Source: Glycine soja
Lineage: Eukaryota > Streptophyta > Magnoliopsida > Fabales > Fabaceae
Direction of reading: 5' to 3'
DNA: 64,000 nt
Assembly: GCF_004193775.1 (NCBI RefSeq)
Contig: NC_041021.1
Span: 14,403,198 to 14,467,197 of the forward strand
The notes beneath the pieces were generated by a model. The model saw only the letters and a list, made by a program, of their open reading frames with translations. It was not told where the DNA came from and made no database searches. Both the position numbers and the translations under genes were made by a program. This document shows, piece after piece, positions 46,536 to 55,501 of the stretch. Every line of letters begins with the position of its first letter. The first letter of the stretch is position 1.

Positions 46536-46551
46536 GATGCTCTTGATACCA
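46536..46551 (-). promoter_or_regulatory. Primer-binding site of element E (initiator tRNA-Met type)
   Basis: Minus strand TGGTATCAAGAGCATC, two bases after the LTR end CATCA. It matches the tRNA-iMet PBS TGGTATCAGAGC apart from one extra A. Confidence 0.7.
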
Positions 46552-46553
46552 CA

Positions 46554-47520
46554 TGATGTAAGCTCCATTGGAGCTTGTAGGCCTAGGATCTTCTTCATCA
46601 ATAGATTCCTTTGCTTCTTGGAAGATGAATGGCAGCGGAATGGAGAAGGAAGAGAGAGAGGAGACACCACTTCAAGGAGAAGATGAGTCTAGAAGAAGCT
46701 CACCACCATCGGAGGCCATGGATAAGAGCTTGGAGGAAGAAGGAGATGAATGAAGGGAGAGGAAAAGAAGAGCACAAAATTTGATGCTCTAAAAGAGCTT
46801 TAAAATCTAAAGTTTAATATTCAAATGATCAAAGTTGAAAAAAATGCACACACATGACCTCTATTTATAGCCGAAGTGACACACAAAATTGGAGGGAAAT
46901 TTGAATTTCAATTCAAATTTCACTTGAATTTGAAATTGAATTTGTGGAGCCAAAATTTCACTAATTATGATTAGTGAATTTTAGTTATGGTTCAGCCCAC
47001 TAATCCAAGATCAATTCCAAGATTCTCCACTAAGTGTGCTTAGGTGTCATGAGGCCTGTAAAGCATGAAGGACATGCACAAAGTGTGACTATATGATGTG
47101 ACAATGGGATGTAGTAAGCAAATGCTCACCTCCCCCTCTAAAATTTAATTGGATTGGGCTTCTACCAATTCAATTAAATTTTATTTCCCAACACACACAT
47201 CAAATATTCACTTAGTGCATGTGAAATTATAAAACTACCCCTAATACAAAAACTAGTCTAGGTGCCCTAAAATACAAGGGCTGAAAAATCCTATATTTTT
47301 AGGGTACCCTGCCTACATTATGGAGCCCTAAATACAAGGATCAAATATAATGACATCCTAGTCTAGTATGTACAAAGATAATTGGACCCAACCTTGGCCC
47401 ATGGGCTCAGAAATCTACCCTGAGGTTCATGAGAACCCTAGGGCCTTCTTCAACAGATCTAGCCCAATCCTCTTGCTCAAGGCTCTAGTGACTGGTCCCT
47501 TCCTAGGGAGGATTGCATCA
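46554..47520 (-). repeat. 5' LTR of element E
   Basis: 967 bp, direct repeat of 2486-3475. Minus-strand TATA box GGCTATAAATAGAGG (TATA core 46869-46862). The right end is the junction with tnp2. Confidence 0.92.
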
Positions 47521-48618
47521 CATCGATGTCATTTCCTGGCTGTCTTGGGCCCGTTATCATCATAAACAACATCATGTATTTTCGTTTCATGAACAACCAA
47601 GGAGGCAAATTGTAAATCTCTAGCAAAACTTGTCACGAACTGTGTTGCGTGCTTAAACTGCCATATGGATTCATTCCATCAGTGGCTAGTCCAAGCCTAA
47701 GATTTTTGCCGAAATCCTGATACAAACGATCTATCTTCTTCCACTGCGAGGAATCAGCCAAATGACGAAGCATTCCATCATAGTTTCTCCCATTTGCATG
47801 CCATGTGAGGTCTTTTGCGCCGTCTCCATTAGCAAACAGATGCTTAAACCTTGGAATGATCGGAAGATACCACAACACCTTCGCTGGAGGGCCCTTGTTT
47901 GAGTTTTCATCACTACTACACTCCTCACCATCCTTGAGTTTGTACCGTGATACCCCACACCTAGGGCATTTTGAAATTTCTTGAAATTGATGTCTGTACA
48001 ATATGCAGTCATTTGGGCAAGCATGAATCTTCCGATACTCCATACCCATGGGACACAATATTTTCTTCGATTGATAGTAACTTTTAGGCAATGTGTTTCA
48101 CTCTAGAAGCATGTCGTGCAATACTTGAAGCAGTGAACGAAAACTTTTGTCACTCCACCCATATCTAGCTTTGACATTAACCAGACTTAAAACCACCGAC
48201 AACAGCATCAATGAATTCTTGCACCCCGAATACAAAGGTTTCTTTGAATCAGTATGCAATGTATCATACATAGGAGCATGTGCTAGCTGAAAAGACTCTA
48301 GTCTAAGGTCACAAATCATATCCTCCAAGCGATCTCCCATTTCTACATCAAACGGTTCAGATTGAGACCCACTCCGCATGTCTGTCAATTAACCATGCCA
48401 TATCCACATCGTATAATTCCTCTTAATTCCATCACACAACAGATGCTCTCGTATGTTGTCGACTTTTTGTCGTCTCCTGTTCAAACAATTTATGCATGGA
48501 CAAAAAACTTCTCATTTTCATCAGGTCGACTTCTTTCTGAAGCAAATTGTAAGAACTATTCCACGCCTTCCTCATATGCAGGGCTCAAGCGACTTTCATT
48601 CATCCAACTTCGATTCAT
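47521..48618 (-). pseudogene. tnp2 transposase N-terminus with transposase-associated domain (CACTA)
   Basis: ATG at 48618-48616: MNRSWMNESRLSPAYEEGVE, then TAG, FLQFASERSRPDENEKFFCP, CINCLNRR, REHLLCDGIKRNYTMWIWHG. This is the transposase-associated zinc domain that precedes tnp2 (PF13963 from memory). After a second stop the frame continues through FDVEMGDRLEDMICD, a frame break near 48095, CPMGMEYRKIHACPNDCILY, RHQFQEISKCPRCGVSRYK, VLWYLPIIPRFKHLFANGDG, and, after another frame break near 47630, EIYNLPPWLFMKRKYMM and GPRQPGNDID at 47521. There element E interrupts it; the frame resumes at 2485. It is a decayed 5' half. Confidence 0.88.
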
Positions 48619-50284
48619 CTAAATAATAACTCTGTCATACTTCGAAACTCATTCAATGCATGAAATCTCACTTTTTCATTTAAGGTGTGGCCCTATCCCA
48701 TTCAGGAAGACACTTTTTTATGGTAGATTCATGCGTCAAGGTTTGTCTTATTTTGTTAAATTTGATGAAATTTCCGCAGCATTTCGCATTGGTCTCCAAG
48801 TACACGACATGAAATCGATGACATAACTTCCCCGATAATCAAGTATGCACTCAGAGAACAACTAGAAATGCATTGTACCAAAATTTCATAAAATTAAACA
48901 AAATAATGTTAACCTTAAAGCATGGATCTACCATAAAAATATGAGTCTCCCCAAACTGTCCAAATGGACAATTCAAGATTCAATACAATGATTAATGCAA
49001 ACTGTTCGCAGGAATCATTGTATTCAATCTCAAATGAGAATCTAAGGTTCACTCTTGATGAACAAAACTTGTATCTAATTAAAGCAAAATACATTAATGC
49101 CATAAATCAATAAGCATAAAAAATTTATGAAAAATTTTGGTACCTGTGGTGATGACCAGAATAGTGTGCAGCAGCGAATGTCGTGATCACGATGCAAAAA
49201 CCTAACTGCAAAATTGCTTAAGCCACTGAACACAAAGACTTTATTTTTTTTATATAGGAAAAAGTACTTGAAATACACAACTAGTAATAAGCTGGTGCGT
49301 ATTTATGTGTAGCAGTAAGATGTCTACTATAGATAGAACCCTCACTCAAAGATTACAAATAAATAGTAAGAGATTAGAAGTCGTGACGCGTCCAGAAATT
49401 TTAAATTATGAGAGTAATATTTCTTGGTATAAATTAGTGAAGATAATATTTATATTATACATTATTTTTTCATGATAATTGCATGAATGTAAGCATAGAT
49501 GAAAACGAGATAATATTTATATTAGTGAGGATAATATTTATATTATACATTGTTTTTCCCTTTCAATTTTATTCTATTGTCCATATGCCCACACATTTGT
49601 GATTCTATTCTTCACTTAAATAGATACAAATAGGGAAATGAAATGATGATTAGTACAAAATTAGTTTTGTATTAACCACACGAACAATTGTTTTTAGTAT
49701 AAAAAAACACTTATATCTTAATTTTTAATTATTATTTTTTAAAAAAAGAAGATAACAGCTTATAGATGCTCAAGTCCCAAAAACAATACACACTACAAAA
49801 ACTGCACTAGTCTACAATGGTCTCATTTAAATAACTCATGTTATAGTCGTGCTTTGCTTGGATTTTATGAATAAAAATAAAGATCATTTAAAATCAAATA
49901 CCGTGGATACTATTCATTAATTTATTCTTCATCATTTTCATAATACTTTTAATTATTTGGACAATATTTTTAATAGAATTTTACTAATATTAATGCGTTG
50001 TGGGCTCAGCCGCTTCAGTCATATCCCCAGCTCCAATATTAAGTGTATACTGACTAGTGATTACTGAGTCAGAAAAAAAAAAGGCCATTATTATGATAGT
50101 GAGATGGACTTTTTTATTGAATGGAAAGGGCTTTGCCCCAAAGATGGATTGGCCAATGAGCTTATAGCTTAATTTGACAACTCTAAATATTGTTTCATGC
50201 TAAAAATCATGTAAAAGTATGAAAATTAATTAATTAAATTTTGAAACAAAGTATGCATACTACCTTCCTGAAGACAACATATCC
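48619..50284. other. AT-rich DNA upstream of tnp2; no gene seen
   Basis: Probably CACTA 5' region and its flank. I did not find a convincing right-hand terminus. A plus-strand CACTACAAAAACTGCAC at 49791 looks like a CACTA end but points the wrong way for this element. A repeated block GATAATATTTATATTATACA occurs at about 49442 and 49530. Confidence 0.45.
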
Positions 50285-50963
50285 TGATGCAATCCTACCC
50301 CCCAAGGGTATTGGATAGAAGACTCCAAGAGGCTTGGGCTAGAGCTACTAAAGAAGGCCCTAGGGTTCTCATGAACCTTAGGGTAGATTTTTGAGCCCAA
50401 GGGTCAAGGTTGGATCCACTCTTCTTTTTAAATATTAGAATAGGTTTTTCCTTCTTATGTGCCATGTATTTTGGCCATTCTAGTAGTATAGGATTTTAGC
50501 CTTGTATTTTAGGGCATAGAGTAGTCTTTGTAGTAGAGAATTTTTTTTGTATTTTCATGTATTTTTGGAATGGGGGTGAGCTTAGCTATTATAGGGGGTG
50601 TGTAGCTAAGCTCTAGCTTCTCATCGCAAGGAGGTGAGCTTAGCTATTAGAGAGGTGTGTGTAGATAAGCTCTAGCTTCTTTAGGAATCTTCTCAAGGAG
50701 GTGAGCTTAGTTATTAGAGGGGTGTATGTAACTAAGCTCTAACTTCTCAAGGAAGTTTTCTCAAAGAATCTTCTCAAGGAAGTTTTCTCAAGAAAGCTTC
50801 TCAAGAAAGCTACCTAGTCTATAAATAGAAGCATGTGTAACACTTGAGGTAACTTTGATGAATGAGAGTCTTGTGAGACACAACTCAAAGTTCAACTTCT
50901 CTCCCTTTTTCTTCCTTCAATTTTGTGCTCCCCCCTCTCTCTTTCTCTTCCTCTTTTTTTCAT
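50285..50963 (+). repeat. Gypsy family C LTR, inverted and truncated copy (L1)
   Basis: TGATGCAATCCTACCCCCCA at 50285 begins an LTR in plus orientation. It is the reverse complement of 52488 down to about 51740 and of 60532 down to about 59808. It ends after the C/T-rich stretch near 50960, missing the last 220 bp or so. TATA (CTATAAATAGAAGC) near 50819. Short internal repeats of GGTGAGCTTAGCTATTA and TTCTCAAGGAAG occur. Confidence 0.85.
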
Positions 50964-51515
50964 GAACATGTTAAGGACTAATTAACATGAAAGATTTGAC
51001 TCAAATCAAATAATAGGCTAAGAGAATTTCATACACTCATGAACAAATGAGTTAGACAAAAAAACAAGAAAAATAAAATTCAACACAACATAAGAAATCT
51101 TATGTGACAAGTTTCATGACTAGACATGACTTCTATGACAAAACTACAATAGGTGAACAAGTCACTCTAGATTTTTGAGGTTTTCTTCTACTTTAATATT
51201 TTTGTAAGAATTTTATGGTTTAGGATTCAGCCACAAAAAATAACAAGACAAAACTCAAAGGAACCTAAACTCAACACAATTCATGGTTCAAGAACAAGAA
51301 CAATAAATTTGAACCATAGAAAATCAAATATAGCTTCCATAGCAAGTTTAATTGGTGGAAACTCTAAAGAATCATGTTAACAACATATAGCACAAGACAT
51401 GTGAGGAGATACATGGAGAAAAATGAAGAAACAACAATGGAAGAGAAGGTAAAGCAAAAACCCAATGGAGGTTTAAGGAGCACCTACTTGAAGCTCTTGT
51501 GCTCTGATTACCACT
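50964..51515 (-). other. 5' leader of a family C element
   Basis: Matches 59078-59588 closely (CATGTTAAGGACTA onward). It ends with the PBS TGGTAATCAGAGC (about 51513-51501, minus), an iMet-type site with one extra A. It abuts L1 in the opposite orientation, so a rearrangement lies at about 50963. Confidence 0.7.
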
Positions 51516-52488
51516 TGATGGAAGCTTGCTTGTGGAGCTTCTATGGAGGTTGGATCTTTGAGCTTCAATGAGGTCCTTCAGTGGTGATTTTACACCATGG
51601 AGATGCAGCGGGAGACAAAGGAGAAGAGGTGAGAGGAGGCGCCATTCACTAGGGAATAAGCCATGGAAGAAAGAGATTCACCACCAAGATGAGCCTAGGA
51701 TAAGAAGCTTGGAGAGGATGCATCAATGGAGGAAAAAAAAAAGAGGACGAGAAAGAGAGAGGGGGGAGCATGAAATTGAAGGAAGAAAAAGGGAGAGAAA
51801 TTGAACTTTGAGTTGTGTCTCACAAGACTCTCATTCATCAAAACTATCACAAGTGTTACACATGCTTCTATTTATAGAATAGGTAACTTCCTTGAGAAGC
51901 TTTCTTGAGAAAACTTCCTTGAGAAGCTTTCTTGAGAAAACTTCCTTGAGAAGCTTCTTTGAAAAAACTTCCTTGAGAAGCTAGAGTATATCTACACACA
52001 CCCTTCTAATAACTAAGCTCACCTCCTTGAGAAGATTCCCAAAGAAGCTAGAGCTTAGCTACTCACACCTCTCTAATAGCTAAGCTCACCTCCTTGAGAT
52101 GAGAAGCTAGAGCTTAGCTACACACCCCCTATAATAGCCAAGCTCACCTCCTTGAGATGAGAAGCTAGAGCTTAGCTACACACCCCCTATAATAGCTACG
52201 CTCACTCCCATTCCAAAAATACAAAAAAAAGTCCCTACTTCAAAGACTACTCAAAATGCCCTAGAATACAAGGCTAAAACCCTATAATACTAGAATGGCC
52301 AAAATACAAGGCCCAAAAGAAGAAAAAACCTATTCTAATATTTACAAAGAAGCGTGGATCCAACCTTGACCCATGGGCACAAAAATCTACCCTAAGGTTC
52401 ATGAGAACCCTGGGGCCTTCTTTAGTAGCTCTAGTCCAAGCCTCTTGGAGTCTTCTATCCAATACCCTTGGGGGGTAGAATTGCATCA
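51516..52488 (-). repeat. Gypsy family C LTR (L2)
   Basis: 973 bp, same orientation as L3 (59589-60532). Minus-strand TATA near 51870. Near its U3 edge a frame reads EGPRVLMNLRVDF, the same pol C-terminus that enters the LTR in element E. Confidence 0.87.
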
Positions 52489-52492
52489 TCAA

Positions 52493-52958
52493 TGATGAGA
52501 ATCCCGAAACTGGCCAAATACAGCCTAAAGGCCCAAGTGGAGAAAGTCAAATCCCCCGAGTGGAGAAGGATGAAGGCCCAGAGACAGAGACACTATCAAG
52601 ACTATTAATTGTTGCTGAAGGCCCAAACTAATTTGAAGGCCCAAGTTAAATATGTTTTTTAGTTATAATTTTTATTTATTGTAATTTTGACCCAAACTGT
52701 TTAGAAGGTCCATGTCTATTTTTATCTTTTGTTCAGATACACTATAAGTATTGGTTTTTGTTTTCAATAAAGGGACTTTTGGCATTTTCATAAAATTTGG
52801 TGAGAGTTTCTCTCTGGGTTCCTTGTTGAACCAATCTCAGACTTATCAAGGTAATCCTTATGGCGTCTACCCTGACTTATCTTCCTTCACTGAAAGTGGC
52901 GTCATCCAAATCTCCGTAGCCTGTATTAAGCGATCCGCTCCTAGTCAGGATCACATCA
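52493..52958 (+). repeat. 5' LTR of element D
   Basis: 466 bp. TATA-like CACTATAAGTATTGG near 52740 and a polyadenylation-like AATAAA near 52766. It lacks the extra 20-odd-bp repeats seen in the 3' LTR. Confidence 0.87.
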
Positions 52959-52960
52959 TC

Positions 52961-52972
52961 TGGTATCAAAGC
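52961..52972 (+). promoter_or_regulatory. Primer-binding site of element D (initiator tRNA-Met type)
   Basis: TGGTATCAAAGC lies two bases after the LTR end and is one base different from the canonical TGGTATCAGAGC. Confidence 0.75.
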
Positions 52973-53321
52973 TTCGGCTCTTGATACAGATTCTATATTA
53001 TCCTATTATTTTTCTTTCTAATTTGTCCAGGTTCATGTTTTGTCCTTGTTCTGTTATTTGTTTTCTTGTTTGTGTCTTTGTTTCATTCTTGTTCTTGTTC
53101 TTGTCACGTTTTTGTTCTTGTTCTTGTTTCTTGTGTCTTTCAGACTTTGTGTCAAAAAAAAATCTGTTTGAATTCTGTTTCAATTATAAAAAAAAAAGTT
53201 GCAAAAATTTTGAAAAAGAAAACAAAAAAGAGAAGAAAAGAAAGAAAGAAAGAAAGAAAGTGGGAGTTTGATCTTTGAACACGAAATTGAGGCAGTTAGA
53301 GGCTTTTTTTTGGTAGAAAAT

Positions 53322-54923
53322 TGTTGGATTGAGTGGCCTCAGAATAATTAAGAAGGGGGGGTTGAATTAATTATTCCTAAACCTTTACTAATTAAAAATT
53401 TACTCTTTTAAGGCTTTTACTAAATTGTTAAGAGAATGAGGAGTATAAGAGAAACTTAACAGAAAGTAAAAGCGGAAATTAAATGCATAGCGGAAAGTAA
53501 AAGAGTAGGGAAGAAGAAAACAAACACACAAGAGTTTTTATACTGGTTCGGCAACAACCCGTGCCTACATCCAGTCCCCAAGCGACCTGCGGTCCTTGAG
53601 ATTTCTTTCAACCTTGTAAAAATTCATTTACAAGCAAAGATCCACAAGGGATGTACCCTTCCTTGTTCTCTTTGAAACCCTAGTGGTTGTACCCTCCACT
53701 AGAACTGATCCACAAGAGATATACCCTCTCCTGTTCTCAGTCAAACCCAAGTAGATGTACCCTCTACTTGTACCACAAAGGATGTACCCTCCAATGTGTT
53801 AAGACAAAGATCTCAGGCTGTTAAACCTTTGATACTTTGTGAATGGGGATACAAAAGAATTCTCAGGCGGTTAGTCCTTTGAACACTTTTGTATTAGGGA
53901 ATGGGAAGAATCAAAAGAATTCTCAGACTGTGTCATTTTGAATTCTTTGACAAGGGAGAATGGAGATACAAAAGAATTCAGGCGGTTAGTCCTTTGTTCT
54001 TTTGGAAAAGGGAGAATAGAGACACAAAAAGAATTCAGACGATTAGTCCTTGGCGAATTCTTTTTGGCAAAGGGAGAAGAGAATGAAAAGATGAATAGCA
54101 CAAGTTTTCAAGGTTTGGAAAACCAGAAAACTTCAGAAAGCTTTTGGTACAAAGAAGAAGAAGAAGTTTCAAAGAGATTCAAGGCTTATAAAGGATTGTA
54201 TGAAATAAGTGTTCAAGATTGTTGAAATGCAAAACAAAGCCTTTGCTTTTATAGACTCTCCATGTCTGGTTAAGAAGACCATTCAGAAGAGTTATAACTT
54301 TTAGAAAAAACTTAAAACCTATTTGAAAAAGTCAAAAACCTTTTGAAGAGTTACACCTTTTGATTTTTTCAGAAATACTCACTGGTAATCGATTACCAAA
54401 TAAGTGTAATCGATTACACAAATCTTTTGAGTGTAATCGATTACCAAATCATTGTAATCGATTACAGCCTTTTGAAAATAATTGGAACGTTGTAAATTCA
54501 GTTTGAAAACTTTTTCAAACTCATTTTGCTACTGGTAATCGATTACACCAATATGGTAATCGATTACCAGAGAGTAAAAACTTTTTGGTAAAGGTTTTGT
54601 CAAAAACTCATGTGCTATTCAAAGTTTTGAAAAAAAAAATTAATAATTATCTTGATTGAGTCTTTTCTTCATTCTTGAATCTTGAGTCTTGAATCTTGAT
54701 CTTGATTCTTGAGATCTTGAATCTTGATTCTTGATTCTAGGCTTTCTTCTTGAGTCTTGAATTCTTCTTAATTCTTGAACTCTTGACTTTTTCTTGATTC
54801 ACTTGAGATGTTTTTTTATCTTTGAGCTTTTTGTTCATCACCTTTGTCATCATCTTTTGTTGTCATCATTGTTATCATCAAAACACCTTTGAATCACATT
54901 CACCATGAAGATTTGCTTCTACA
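53322..54923 (-). mobile_element. Solo LTR (1602 bp) in the leader of element D
   Basis: TGTTGGATTG...GCTTCTACA flanked by AAAAT on both sides (53317-53321, 54924-54928). It has no internal region or coding sequence. The TATA (GTCTATAAAAGC) reads on the minus strand near 54250, so orientation is probably minus. It holds six GTAATCGATTAC-type palindromes (54382-54573) and short TTGAATCTTGA repeats (about 54660-54790). A solo LTR is the usual product of recombination between an element's two LTRs. Superfamily not determined. Confidence 0.8.
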
Positions 54924-54928
54924 AAAAT

Positions 54929-55501
54929 CGTGTACCAAATCCCCTTATCTGGATTCTCCTTTGAATTCTGAGCGTTTTGATATATAGTGGGCCTCAAACG
55001 GACAACCGTAACAAAAGTTATGAGCATTTGAAGTTTACTGATCATATTTGTTATCTTATTTGTTATCCTATCTGTTATCTTATTTGTTATCATATATGTT
55101 ATCCAAATTAAATCTAATTTGTTATCCAAATCCAATCTAATTTGTTATCCAAATCAAATCTAATATATTATCCAAATCAAATCTAATCTTTTATCCAAAT
55201 CAAATCCAATTTGCTATCCAAATCAAGTCCAAGTTGTTCTCCCAAATCAAATCTGTTACTCAGTCTGTGATAATTATATTGTCTTTCCTTTTATTTTATA
55301 TTACCTTGTGTGTCTAATTTGGTCCATCCAGGAACTTAAGAGGGAACACGAGTGGTAAGAGGGAATACATTACACAAAAGCCTATATTGAGAGCATCAAA
55401 CACGAGTGAACTACCATCAAAGAGAGAAACACGTGAGTAAAGTGTGGTGAGGTCCTGAATCTTTTTTTTTTAATTACTGCAAAATTCTTTGTTCCTTAAT
55501 C
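54929..55501 (+). other. Element D leader, with a 23-bp tandem repeat
   Basis: Within this stretch, about 55093-55232 holds roughly six units of a 23-bp repeat (consensus close to AATTTGTTATCCAAATCAAATCT). No gene before the gag start at 55502. Confidence 0.7.

Larger units (their letters stand above)
2486..47520 (-). mobile_element. Ty3/gypsy LTR retrotransposon 'E', host of the nested Ogres
   Basis: Bounded by direct LTRs at 2486-3475 (3') and 46554-47520 (5'), both starting TGATGCAATCC and ending CATCA on the minus strand. PBS is at 46536-46551 and PPT at 3476-3500. Gag-pol lies at 3352-7203; everything from 7203 to 45825 is Ogre DNA. Without the insert the element is about 6.4 kb. Gag upstream of the zinc knuckle is missing, deleted around the Ogre-A junctions. 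No clean 5-bp target duplication is visible: the flanks are CATCG on the right and AAACA on the left, with only TG overlapping across the empty site. The interrupted tnp2 frame still resumes exactly. Lineage within gypsy is uncertain; the motifs suggest a chromovirus-like clade. Confidence 0.9.

Noticed and set aside
47521..47530. Clean 5-bp target duplication for element E
   Set aside because: Flanks CATCG and AAACA do not match; only a 2-bp TG overlap is consistent with the restored frame, so I did not call a duplication.
53871..54101. Small minus-strand frame repeated at 56321-56551
   Set aside because: Repeated only because both lie in copies of the same solo LTR; composition is low-complexity and no start context or domain supports coding.
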